Shown here one piece after another: positions 10,872-20,953 of a DNA stretch of 64,000 nt (positions are counted from its first letter, which is position 1; every line of letters begins with the position of its first letter). This stretch comes from Drosophila miranda (lineage: Eukaryota; Arthropoda; Insecta; Diptera; Drosophilidae). A program made the translations under genes and the position numbers. The DNA lies in contig NW_022881603.1 of NCBI RefSeq assembly GCF_003369915.1, positions 33,105,522-33,169,521 on the forward strand. The letters are read 5' to 3'. The notes beneath the pieces are model-generated. The model was not told the origin of the DNA. It did no database searches and was given only the letters and a program-made list of their open reading frames with translations.

Positions 10872-10889
10872 GTCCCTGCTCGGGCGCCA
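10872..10889 (-). promoter_or_regulatory. Primer-binding site, array unit B
   Basis: Identical to 5126-5143 (tRNA-Lys type), two bases from the LTR edge. Confidence 0.75.
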
Positions 10890-10891
10890 TC

Positions 10892-11446
10892 TGTAAGGAA
10901 GCGATCCTGGGCTGGGGTACATATCTCAGTCTACTCCAGGGTCGAAATTACAGTAATATTTATAATTTGCCGGGACTCCGTATTTCCGACCGATGATGGG
11001 GGACGGGGCAGCAGTCCCGCGGAAGGGAGCGATCGTAGCGTGGGACAGGGCCGTTGGTTTCACCGAGAGTAATCCGGTTATCGCCGAATAGCGCCTTCAG
11101 GACCCCACCGAACTCAGAATCAATACGGAGGTCTTTACTATGCGACAATACCGACAGGTGTCGCCGAGAGGACCTAGGCTATCGCCGGACAGTACTTAAG
11201 GGCCCCCGCCGGCCTGAGAGTTACTACGAAGCGGAAAGGGGGACTATGCTATGCGGAAATACCGACAAGTATCGCCGAGAGTACCTAGGCTATCGCCGGA
11301 CGGTACTTACGGGACCCTGTCGGCCTAAGAACTACTACGCCGCGGAACTACTTGCCCTCCCCACCTCCCCCCCCCCTAAAGAAGATAATAAGCTACGTGG
11401 GGCTTAGAGACCCCTCGGCCCGTATAATATATAAAATTAATGTCAT
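10892..11446 (-). repeat. Shared LTR B of the array
   Basis: Same sequence as LTR A, starting tgtaaggaag at the PBS side and including the 110-bp internal repeats and the TATA-like stretch on the minus strand. The poly(C) is short and interrupted here. The outer edge is uncertain by about 15 bases. Confidence 0.6.
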
Positions 11447-11670
11447 GTAGCCATCGTGGCCTTCCCCCTCCCCACCCCTTAACCTAAAACTAAAAAGTCA
11501 ATAAAGACAAGTCAAAAATCTTAATTCTAATAACGTAATCTCGGGTCCCTCCAATGGGAAAATGACGGCGAACTGATGGGCGGAAAAAATGTGGGTGGAG
11601 CGTACGCTCCCTCACACCCCCTCCATACTTCGGGGGTGCCGAAGAGTGACGGCCCGGCTGCGGGTAATCT

Positions 11671-13380
11671 TTATGCGGAAGCAAGTGCCGTCATGGACCT
11701 CCAGTCGCCGGACTCCCAGTCGGTAGGCGCGATCGCGTAAGAATACGGTGATGTTGGATATGAGGTCCCGGGGCAACTGTCGAGCTGGCGCGTTGGTCCG
11801 CCATTCGGGGGAGCCTCTGCGCATTCCGGGTCGTCCTGCACCGTGGCTACCGTAGGGTGGAGTCGGAGGATCTGCGGCGGGTCGGCCATCTCGCCATACC
11901 CCAGCGGGAGGCTCTCTTCGGAGTCGAAGTCAACGACTCCCTCATCGGGACGTTGTGGGGGTAGTCCGGCTTGGGCGGCTACGAGGGGAGGCGGGACGTC
12001 ATCTGCCCCCGACGGGTTGGCTGGTGCCCACTGCTGGTTCGCCTAGGGCGCGAAGCACAGGCTCATGAGGGACCCGGAATCGGACCCTCCGTCGTCGCGT
12101 TGGGGTCCTACTTCCCCCTGTATCGCTTGCGTGGGACAAGTCGGAGTAGTGTGGTCGAGCACCGTCCCCGGATTCGTCCTCGTGGTGTACTGCTGGAGGG
12201 GTGGCTGCCCGACCTTGACTGGCCAGGTTCCACTCGGCCCAAAGGGGCGAGTCCCATTCGTTCCCGCGAGCCAGTGGGTGTCTGTTCCCTTCGTCCTGCA
12301 GCGTGGACGCCTGGCTTTGAGCGTCGCGTATTCTCGTCTCGTGCTCGTTTGGTCCGTTGTCGCGTTGTCGTCGTCGATGGCAGCCCCATAACTCCCGAAC
12401 CAACGGCGATTCAGGGCGGCGACGTCGTGATTGGGCGCCGAGCGGACACCTGCGGTTGCGAAGCGGCCATCGGGCTCTACTTCCTCTTCGGCGTCGGTCC
12501 CCGGGCCCTGGGTTTGTTGGTCGATCCACCCCTGTATGGCTGCCGCGCGCTGGCCCCATGGCATCCTGTCCTGTTGTCGAAGTGTCGCCTCTCCGACCCG
12601 CCTCAGCTGGGCTTGACGGGAGGCGGATGGCCCGATCCAGCCAGTCGACGATCCAGCCGCGAGTCCGGTGTGTCGTTGGTTCGTCGGCAGGTGCCGGGAC
12701 TTCAGGCAGCTGGTCTCCGCTAGGGTGTCCCGTCGTATCACCATTTGCCCCTAGGGGCCGAGCTTGCCTTCCGTCTCTTAGACGCTTCATGTCTTCAGTC
12801 GATTCTAGGGAGAAAATGCCTGTCGGTTAGAATCTGCCTGTCTTAACTAGAAGTATTAATACCCTCCCCTATCCTGCTTGAGTGGTGCGAGTAAGAAGAT
12901 GTTTACATTGGGTGTAGTACTTATCTAATCCCATAAGGGGATGTATACGTAGCTTACGGTTTCGTGGGACGTTACGGACGTTACGGTAGCGCGCTACCGC
13001 AAGTGGCCCTTGCGAAGTCGGCAGGTCATTCAGGTCTCTCCAACGTCGTTGGGTTCTCCTCGGGGTGGTCCACTCCGTGGAACGCCTTTAAGTCGGCTAA
13101 ACTCGCGGTTTTCCTTTGTTTGCCTTGATGAACCTGTAGTCGAGGTTCACGGTAACTGGGTTAGTCGAGTCTGATCTTCGAAAAGGGTTGCGTTGTCGAC
13201 CGGCCGCGGCATCGGCTAACGGGGCGAGTTGATAATTCGTTGGGGGGTGAGGTGCGAGTTGGTCTACCTTGACCCGCCCATGTCCTTCGGGGCCGTGGTC
13301 TTCCAGGCGTACCGGGTCGTGGTGTAGAGCGATGCTGCTTTCCCGTGGGGTCGTTCGCTCTGATTGAGCCGCACTGCTGT
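11671..13380 (-). pseudogene. Tail region of array unit C
   Basis: Copy of the unit B tail, open over 12790-11999 and 12744-12043 in different frames. It has the same TAG as unit B (12043-12045). Very close to unit B, so these two are recent duplicates of each other. Confidence 0.4.
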
Positions 13381-14251
13381 GCATTTCTGATTTGGCTCGC
13401 TTCGATCGTGTTATATTTTTAGCGCCGCCGGGTCCGTCTCGGTCGGGGCTAAGATGCGTTGTCCTTGTATTGCTGCTGGGTCTGGCGTGGTCGAGGCTTC
13501 GATGCGTTGTCCTTGTATTGCTGCTGAGTCTGGCGTGGTCGAAACTTAGATACGTTGTCCTGATGTTACTGCTGGTTCTGGCGTGGTCGTGGCTTAGCTC
13601 CGTTGTCTTGGTAGGGATACTCTGGGTGGTTTTCGAGGCAGACGGACTGGCCCTGGGTGTGTCCAGCGGTGTCGCAGTCGTCTCCGTCGAATCCTCGTTG
13701 CTCTGGGTGTTCTTCGAGGCGGAAGGACTGGCCCTGGGTGTGTCCAGCGGTGTCGCAGTCGTCTCCGTCGAATCTTCGTTGCTTTGGGTGTTCTTCGAGG
13801 CGGAAGGACTGGCCCTGGGTGTGTCCAGCGGTGTCGCAGTCGTCTCCGTCGAATCTTCGTTGCTTTGGGTGTTCTTCGAGGCGGACGGACTGGCCCTGGG
13901 TGTGTCCAGCGGTGTCGCAGTCGTCTCCGTCGAATCTTCGTTGATGGTCCTGGCGCGGTCGTATCGAATCGTGGGTTGGGTTCGGGTGGCGTTGCTGGGT
14001 CTGGCGTGTTCGAGATCCTGGGGCGTTGTCATGGTTACGTTGCTGGGTCTGGCGTGGTTGAGATTCTGGTGCGTTGTCATGGTTACGTTGATGGGTCTGG
14101 CGTGGTTGGGATTCGGCGCTTCTCGTCTTCGGCCGTCGCTGAATTGATGCTGTTGGCTACCGTTTCGGGTGCGTCGGCTTCGTCCGGGGGGTCGCTGTTG
14201 GATTGGTCGAGCGGGTAGGGCCAGTGGATGCAGGCGCGTGACTTTCGTCAC
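13097..14251 (-). CDS. Ser/Thr-rich tandem-repeat ORF, array unit C
   Basis: A 384-residue open frame that covers the repeat region (four 81-bp copies at about 13615-13943 and flanking 48-bp copies) and runs on without a stop into the region beginning KRAKSEMHSSAAQSERTT, ending KANKGKPRV. It shows that the repeat segment and the following roughly 95 residues belong to one ancestral frame; units A and B break this frame by small indels. The protease lies just upstream in another frame in this unit (14564-14157) because a G was gained in the ccgggggg run near 14185. No function can be named. Confidence 0.45.
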   Translation of the reverse strand: MTKVTRLHPLALPARPIQQRPPGRSRRTRNGSQQHQFSDGRRREAPNPNHARPINVTMTTHQNLNHARPSNVTMTTPQDLEHARPSNATRTQPTIRYDRARTINEDSTETTATPLDTPRASPSASKNTQSNEDSTETTATPLDTPRASPSASKNTQSNEDSTETTATPLDTPRASPSASKNTQSNEDSTETTATPLDTPRASPSASKTTQSIPTKTTELSHDHARTSSNIRTTYLSFDHARLSSNTRTTHRSLDHARPSSNTRTTHLSPDRDGPGGAKNITRSKRAKSEMHSSAAQSERTTPRESSIALHHDPVRLEDHGPEGHGRVKVDQLAPHPPTNYQLAPLADAAAGRQRNPFRRSDSTNPVTVNLDYRFIKANKGKPRV

Positions 14252-14613
14252 TAAAAGTAACCATGCGGGGCCGATTCGAGGGTGATGTGGGGATCGGGTT
14301 GGTTTCCCGGATCGCCCGCTGGGTCAACTGCAAGTACGCTCGTCCGCATTGTATTATGGCCTGGACGCCGCAAAGGAAATCGAGCCCCAGTATGATGTCG
14401 TCCACTACCATGGGTAGGACTAATAGAATCACCCGCGTTTCCTGTTGATCCAGCCGCACCTTGACCGAAACTGCTTGCGTCACCTCCTTTGCTGTACCAT
14501 CCGCCAGGCGGACGGTACAGTCCCGATTCCCCCTGCTAGTCTTTCTTCTGATCGACTGTTCCACTTAGCGCCCCAAAACATAACGGAATCCCGGAGTCCC
14601 TGCTCGGGCGCCA
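14157..14613 (-). pseudogene. Deleted gag/protease junction of unit C
   Basis: The C-terminal two thirds of the protease (DDIILGLDFLCG) is kept, but the catalytic LDTGA part, all of Gag and the leader are gone. The join is at GGTA (about 14513-14518), which corresponds to GGTA at 8793-8796 and 10790-10793 in unit B, so about 2.0 kb was removed between 4-bp direct repeats. The PBS is kept at 14596-14613. Confidence 0.7.
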
Positions 14614-14615
14614 TC

Positions 14616-15016
14616 AAGGAAGCGATCCTGGGCTGGGGTACATATCTCAGTCTACTCCAGGGTCGAAATTACAGTAATATTTATAATTTGCCGGGACTCC
14701 GTATTTCGAACCGATGATGGGGGACGGGGCAGCATTCGGATCGCCGAATAGCGCCTTCAGGACCCCACCGAACTCAGAATCAATACGGAGGTCTTTACTA
14801 TGCGACAATACCGACAGGTGTCGCCGAGAGTACCTAGGCTATCGCCGGACAGTACTTAAGGGACCCCGCCGGCCTGAGAGTTACTACGAAGCGGAAAGGG
14901 GGACTATGCTATGCGGAAATACCGACAAGTATCGCCGAGAGTACCTAGGCTATCTCCGGACGGTACTTACGGGACCCTGTCGGCCTAAGAACTACTACGC
15001 CGCGGAACTACTTGCC
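14616..15016 (-). repeat. LTR C of the array, truncated
   Basis: Homologous to LTR A and B but lacking the terminal TGT at the PBS side (ccatc joins aaggaagcg), a stretch near 14735, and everything after cttgcc: TATA-like sequence, poly(C) region and purine tract are deleted by a join to the gacggcgaactg segment. It is unlikely to work as a promoter or in integration. Confidence 0.65.
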
Positions 15017-16720
15017 AGCCCCCTTGACGGCGAACTGATGGGCGGAAAAAATGTGGGTGGAGCGTACGGTGATGTTGGATATGAGGTCCCGGGGCAACTG
15101 TCGAGCTGGCGCGTTGGTCCGCCATTCGGGGGGAGCCTCTGCCCATTCCGGGTCGTCCTGCACCGTGGCTACCGTAGGGTGGAGTCGGAGGATCTGCAGC
15201 AGGTCGGCCATCTCGCCATACTCCAGCGGGAGGCTCTCTTCGGAGTCGAAGTCAACGACTCCCTCATCGAGACGTTGTGGGGGTAGTCCGGCGTGGTCGG
15301 CTACGAGGGGAGGCGGGACGTCATCTGACCCCGACGGGTTGGCTGGTGCCCACTGCTGGTTCGCCTAGGGCGCGAAGCCCAGGCTCATGAGGGACCCGGA
15401 ATCGGACCCTCCGTCGTCGCGTTGGGGTCCTACTTCCCCCCTGTATCGCTTGCGTGGGACAAGTCGGAGTAGTGTGGTCGAGCACCGTCCCCGGATTCGT
15501 CCTCGTGGTGTACTGCTGGAGGGATGGCTGCCCGACCTTGACCGGCCAGGTTCCACTCGGCCCAAAGGGGCGAGTCCCATTCGTTCCCGCGAGCCAGTGG
15601 GTGTCTGTTCCCTTCGTCCTGCAGCGTGGACGCCTGGCTTTGAGCGTCGCGTATTCTCGTCTCGTGCTCATCGGTGTCCGTTGTCGCGTTGTCGTCGTCG
15701 ATGGCAGCCCCATAACTCCCGAACCAACGGCGATTCAGGGCGGCGACGTCGTGATTGGGCGCCGAGCGGCCCCCTGCGGTTGCGAAGCGGCCATCGGGCT
15801 CTACTTCCTCTTCGGCGTCGGTCCCCGGGCCCTGGGTTTGTTGGTCGATCCACCCCTGGATGGCTGTTGCGCGCTGGCCCCATGGCATCCTGTCCTGTTG
15901 TCGAAGTGTCGCCTCTCCGACCCGCCTCAGCTGGGCTTGACGGGAGGCGGATGGCCCGATCCAGCCAGTCGACGATCCAGCCGCGAGTCCGGTGTGTCGT
16001 TGGTTCGTCGGCAGGTGCCGGGACTTCAGGCCGCTGGTCTCCGCTAGGGTGTCCCGTCGTATCACCATTTGCCCCTAGGGGTCGAGCTTGCCTTCCGTCT
16101 CTTAGAAGCTTCATGTCTTCAGTCGATTCTAGGGAGAAAATGCCTGTCGGTTAGAATCTGCCTGTCTTAACTAGAAGTATTAATACCCTCCCCCTATCCT
16201 GCTTGAGTGGTGCGAGTAAGAAGATGTTTACATTGGGTGTAGTACTTATCTAATCCCATAAGGGTATGTATACGTAGCTTACGGTTTCGTGGGACGTTAC
16301 GGACGTTACGGTAGCGCGCTACCGCAAGTGGCCCTTGCGAAGTCGGCAGGTCATTCAGGTCTCTCCAACGTCGTTGGGTTCTCCTCGGGGTGGTCCACTC
16401 CGTGGAACGCCTTTAAGTCGGCTAAACTCGCGGTTTTCCTTTGTTTGCCTTGATGAACCTGTAGTCGAGGTTCACGGTAACTGGGTTAGTCGAGTCTGAT
16501 CTTCGAAAAGGGTTGCGTTGTCGACCGGCCGCGGCATCGGCTAACGGGGCGAGTTGATAATTCGTTGGGGGGAGAGGTGCGAGTTGGTCTACCTTGACCC
16601 GCCCATGTCCTTCCGTACCGCGGTCTTCCAGGCGTAGCGGGTCGTGGTGTAGAGCGATGCTGGTTTCCCGTGGGGTCGTTCGCTCTGATTGAGCCGCACT
16701 GCTGTGCATTTCTGATTTGG
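15017..16720 (-). pseudogene. Tail region of array unit D
   Basis: As in the other units, with the longest frame at 16068-15430 containing RMPWGQRATAIQGWIDQQTQ, an acidic stretch and NEWDSPLWAEWNLAGQGRA. The TAG shared with B and C is at 15365-15367. A further join at tacg (about 15064) removes about 140 bases relative to unit B. Confidence 0.4.
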
Positions 16721-17324
16721 CTCGCTTCGATCGTGTTATATTTTTAGCGCCGCCGGGTCCGTCTCGGTCGGGGCTTAGATGCGTTGTCCTTGTATTGCTG
16801 CTGGGTCTGGCGTGGTCGAGGCTTCGATGCGTTGTCCTTGTATTGCTGCTGAGTCTGGCGTGGTCGAAACTTAGATACGTTGTCCTGATGTTACTGCTGG
16901 TTCTGGCGTGGTCGTGGCTTAGCTCCGTTGTCTTGATAGAGATACTCTGGGTGGTTTTCGAGGCAGACGGACTGGCCCTGGGTGTGTCCAGCGGTGTCGC
17001 AGTCGTCTCCGTCGAATCCTCGTTGCTCTGGGTGTTCTTCGAGGCGGAAGGACTGGCCCTGGGTGTGTCCAGCGGTGTCGCAGTCGTCTCCGTCGAATCT
17101 TCGTTGCTTTGGGTGTTCTTCGAGGCGGACGGACTGGCCCTGGGTGTGTCCAGCGGTGTCGCAGTCGTCTCCGTCGAATCTTCGTTGATGGTCCTGGCGC
17201 GGTCGTATCGAATCGTGGGTTGGGTTCGGGTGGCGTTGCTGGGTCTGGCGTGTTCGAGATCCTGGGGCGTTGTCATGGTTACGTTGCTGGGTCTGGCGTG
17301 GTTGAGATTCTGGTGCGTTGTCAT
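16422..17324 (-). CDS. Ser/Thr-rich tandem-repeat ORF, array unit D
   Basis: A 300-residue frame equivalent to the unit C repeat ORF, with three 81-bp copies (about 16939-17187) and 48-bp copies on both sides, ending in the same KANKGKPRV. There is no protease in this unit: upstream the sequence passes into the Asn/Thr/Gln low-complexity block. No function is known. Confidence 0.4.
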   Translation of the reverse strand: MTTHQNLNHARPSNVTMTTPQDLEHARPSNATRTQPTIRYDRARTINEDSTETTATPLDTPRASPSASKNTQSNEDSTETTATPLDTPRASPSASKNTQSNEDSTETTATPLDTPRASPSASKTTQSISIKTTELSHDHARTSSNIRTTYLSFDHARLSSNTRTTHRSLDHARPSSNTRTTHLSPDRDGPGGAKNITRSKRAKSEMHSSAAQSERTTPRETSIALHHDPLRLEDRGTEGHGRVKVDQLAPLPPTNYQLAPLADAAAGRQRNPFRRSDSTNPVTVNLDYRFIKANKGKPRV

Positions 17325-17367
17325 GGTTACGTTGATGGGTCTGGCGTGGTTGGGATTCGGCGCTTCT

Positions 17368-17773
17368 CGTCTTCGGCCGTCGCTGAATTGATGCTGTTGG
17401 CTACCGTTTCGGCTCTTGGTGTATTTCTCTCTCTCTTTGGCTTCCGCTGCGTTGTTGTTGTCGGGTTTTGTTTCTTGGTGTATTCCTCCCCGTTTTGGCG
17501 TCGGTGCCGTTAGGTTTCGGTTCTTGGTGTATTCCTCGCCGTTGCTGTGTCGGTGCCATTGGATTTCGATTCTTGGTGTATCCCTCTCCCTCTTTGGCTG
17601 CTGCTGCGTCGTTGTCGTTGGGTTTCTGCTTTCTCGGTGTATTCACGCCGTTGCTGCGTTGATGCCGTTGATTTTCGGTCCTCGGTGTATGCCTCTCTCG
17701 TTTTGGCTGCTGCTGCGTCGTTGTTGTTGGGTTTTGGTTCTGAAAAGCCAGTGGCGTCCGCCGTGATCGCGAC
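17368..17773 (-). repeat. Low-complexity block of unit D and array end
   Basis: Near copy of about 84-489. It ends at gatcgcgact and the next base begins the hAT sequence; GC content drops sharply here. Confidence 0.75.
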
Positions 17774-19276
17774 TTAGACAAACAGTTAGTGCGAATGATT
17801 TCCAAAGGCCATCATGCTCTCCGGATCGTGAAGGAGCCGGATTTTAAGAAGCTGGTAGAGGACGTTTCAAATTGCCCTGGATATAAGTTGCCCACACGTA
17901 AAACTCTGTCTAATGTGCTACTTCCAAATATACACAGTGAGTTAATTGCCAATGTGAAAGAGAAGATAGCATCTGCATGTGGAGTTTGTCTCACAGCTGA
18001 TGGATGGACATCGCTCACCAATGAGAGTTACATAGCTGTAACCGCACACTTCATAGACAAGACGAATATGGAACTATCTTCGCATATGCTATCTTGTGAA
18101 GCGTTCGGTGAGAGGCACACAAGCCTCAATCTTTGCTCTTTTCTTCAGAGTGTTGCAGCTGATTGGAAAATTTTAGATAAAATTACTGCAATTGCATCAG
18201 ACAATGCTGCCAATATCGTATCAGCGATAAAATTGGGAAATTGGCGCCATATTCCATGCTTTGCCCACACTTTGAACATCATTGTACAGAAAGCACTGGG
18301 ACCAATTGACAGTGTAAGGGTCAAAGCAAAGGCAATTGTAGAATTTTTCAATCGCAGCTCATCCGGATTCAAGAAGCTCAAAGAAATTAATAGCCAATCA
18401 AATCTTTCCGACCTTAAGCTGACACAAGATGTGCCTACACGTTGGAACTCAACATACAAAATGTTTCAGCGCTTGTCTATTTTAAAAGATGGAGTTATGG
18501 TGGTCATTTCCCTTCTACGCCCTGAACTAGTACTGACCCAGGCAGAATGGGAAATTATTGATGGTGTATTGCCAGTGCTGAAGCCATTTTCTGAAATAAC
18601 AACTGAAATTTCAGCAGAGAAAAATGTCACCTTATCAAATGTTATTATAATGGCCACATTGCTGCATCAATCCATAGCCAAAGCTATTCCAAAAGATGAT
18701 TTTCTACGGGCAGTCGTAGAAAAACTCAAAGAGCAGTTGACCGTACGTTTTGGGGATTTGGAAAATAGTATTTTGTATGCAGAGAGCACCATACTAGACC
18801 CAAGATTTAAGAAACGCGGTTTTAGGTCCGATGAATGCTATGAAAAAACAGTTGCAGCTCTACAATGTAAGATCGCTCAAACGGGATTGGTTGATAATGT
18901 TGCTGATGATCTGTCTTCACAAATCGAAACCGTCAAAACGTCGCCAACCAAAAGTGGCATTTGGGACGAGTATGACAAGCAGTATAACCAAATAACAAAG
19001 CCAAGCTGTAACACGGCTGCTGCCATTAGAGAGGTAGATAAATACCTAGCAGAAGAGAACATCAATAGAAAGCAGGACCGTTTGATCTGGTGGACGCAGC
19101 GAAAAAATGTATATCCACGACTATACGAATATGCGTTGAAACGTCTTTGTTTGGTGGCCACGTCGGTGCCATGTGAGCGCCTATTTTCTGCAGCAGGAAA
19201 AATAGTCCGCAAAAGACGAACGCTTTTGACGCCCAATAAGGCTGAAAGCCTTATGTTTTTACATAATAATATGTGA
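17774..19276 (+). pseudogene. hAT-superfamily transposase, 5'-truncated
   Basis: Open from the array junction to a TGA at 19274-19276, about 500 residues. Features of hAT/ZBED-type transposases: LTADGWTS and ASDNAANIV in the RNase H-like core, IPCFAHTLNIIVQKAL, TRWNSTYKMFQRL, and a C-terminal hATC dimerisation region with KRLCLVATSVPCERLFSAAG and KRRTLLTPNKAESLMFLHNN. The frame stays open upstream of the first ATG (17789) to the junction, reading DLDKQLVRMISKG, so the protein once continued N-terminally; the BED zinc finger expected there is missing. The remaining frame has no stops, so truncation looks recent or the ORF is preserved. Confidence 0.8.
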
Positions 19277-20283
19277 AATACTTAAAAATGGTGTGTATTT
19301 TATAGGTTTTAAAATTATAATGGACAACATATGTAAGTAAAATTGATTATTGTTTTTCAGCCCCGACTTCTAAAACATAAACGAGATACTTAATTGAAAC
19401 TGTTGGTTGTGTCCTAACGATATCAAGTACTAAGTACGAATTAAAATAAATTTAAGAAGTTAAAACGTCAATGAATTGTAGTGCATTATTTACATATAAG
19501 CTTAAAACTAGATATGAGACTTTAAAATTGAACTAAGAACAAAAAGACCGATCAACAAAACAGGCCAAAGAACAAAAAAGAACGAACTAAAGGGACAATG
19601 AAAAAAAAGAACGATGAACAAAAAAGAACGAACGGAAAAGAACGATGAACTAAAAAGAACGATGAACGAAAAAGAACGAATAAGATGAACAAAAAGGAAC
19701 GAACTAAAAGAACGACTTAGTTCACTGCATAAAAATGAACGAACGAACTTATTCAGTAAATTGAACGATGTTTACCCAACACTACTCCATATCTTCCATA
19801 TCTTGAGGCCATTGCCTGCACAACAGATATAAAACAAGTTATCCAATAGCTGTATATGTATGTATATGAACGTCACAAAAGCGCAGCTGTTGGCACAGTT
19901 GGGGAAGAGAGGCCCACTTATGAATGTATGCACGTACATTCCAAGTAAATAAACGTTCCATTGACTACTAGTGTTTCTTGCCAGAGTCCGCCACAACAAA
20001 ATGTGAAAAGAGCTGCCATACCAACTCAAAAATAGCGAACAAAACGAAATGAGCAAAACAAAAAGAGCTGCCATACCAGCTCAAACATAGCGAACATGAG
20101 GAACAAAAACGAACGATGAACAAAAAAGAACGACAGATGAACAAAAAAGAACGATGAACAAAAAAGAACGATGAACAAAAAAGAACGATGAACGAAAAAG
20201 AACGAATAAGATGAACTTATTCAGTTCGTTCACTTCCATGAATAGTTCATCTTTGTTCGTTCGTTCATGAACGAAGATTGTGA
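19277..20283 (+). repeat. hAT 3' flank with AAGAACGATGAAC low-complexity repeats
   Basis: Two blocks of a degenerate 17-18 bp repeat built on aagaacgatgaacaaaa (about 19545-19760 and 20095-20230) surround about 330 bp containing a duplicated agagctgccatacca stretch. It ends near a palindrome tcgttcatgaacga (20259-20272). It resembles subterminal repeats of a hAT element, but I could not fix a terminal inverted repeat because the 5' end is gone. Confidence 0.5.
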
Positions 20284-20299
20284 TACACTTCCACCGATC

Positions 20300-20400
20300 C
20301 ACCAAACAGACAGACGGATATGGGGATATCGACATGGTTGTTAATGCTGATACATACGTATATCCTTTATGTGGTACCCTTTTCGGGTATCAAAACAAAC
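20300..20400 (+). repeat. Degenerate mini-me/DINE-like fragment
   Basis: cagacagacgg followed by catggttgttaatgctgata, catacgtatatcctttatgtgg and a final cgggtat matches the 3' module better preserved at 48720-48905. Confidence 0.55.
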
Positions 20401-20944
20401 ACATTTGTTTGATTCGGTTTTGCAATGATTTTTCTAACTGCGAAATGGGGAAGTTTTCTGCGGAGAGTAATAGCACTCTCTGTAGTAGATGATATTGTAT
20501 AGAAACCGGTTTTCCCTATGCATTGATTCTTGTGGTGACTAACCGTAGATAAGGTAGACGTCGGAATTATACAACAGAGTCCAAAAAATTCCGTGATTAT
20601 TTAATTAGTAAATGGATTGAAGAATACGCCACTTCCTAGCCGAGCTGATGCCGGAGTTGCTGATCCATAAACTTAATTATTTGAATGACGCTGCAATTAA
20701 CAAACACCAATACCTATAACAGTAGCGTAGCCAGCAAAAGTTAAAAAAATACTTTCTAAAAAAAAAAAAAAAAATATCGTATGGAAAAACTCTATTGTCA
20801 GCGCGTCAATCTTCTACCGTGTAATCAACTACTCTACCCCCTAGGCCTGCCTCTCTGCTTGTCCCTGATCTCAAAGGAAGAGCTTTAACTCAATCAGCGA
20901 TATAGTGGTCATTAGCACGTACACTTGATCGCTTAGAGGTACGG
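20401..20944. other. Intergenic, no gene recognised
   Basis: AT-rich with an A-run at 20757-20774. I looked on the minus strand for the missing C-terminal QSOX exon and did not see it. Confidence 0.4.
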
Positions 20945-20953
20945 GTGATTCAC

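Larger units (their letters stand above)
1..17773 (-). mobile_element. Head-to-tail array of a gag-protease LTR retrotransposon lacking pol
   Basis: Direct reading shows the same GC-rich block repeated in one orientation. The PBS/LTR junction occurs at 5146, 10892 and about 14616, so the full unit is about 5.75 kb and the next one is shortened to about 3.7 kb. In minus orientation each unit runs LTR, primer-binding site, Gag with zinc knuckles, a retropepsin in the -1 frame, Ser/Thr-rich tandem repeats, a long degenerate tail region, pyrimidine/purine tract, next LTR. Neighbouring units share one LTR, as expected from unequal exchange between LTRs or insertion of multimeric DNA. No reverse transcriptase, RNase H or integrase motif is seen in any frame. 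Family: Ty3/gypsy-like by Gag and protease, inferred only. The left end lies outside the window; the right end is cut at the hAT boundary. Confidence 0.8.

Noticed and set aside
13392..14147. Plus-strand 251-codon Val/Leu-rich ORF (looks membrane-like)
   Set aside because: Antisense of the Ser/Thr-rich minisatellite ORF; apparent hydrophobic repeats are an effect of the 81- and 48-bp repeats.
1..17773. CRISPR-like or satellite-only interpretation of the array repeats
   Set aside because: PBS, LTR, zinc knuckles and retropepsin identify the repeat as retroelement; the genome is eukaryotic.
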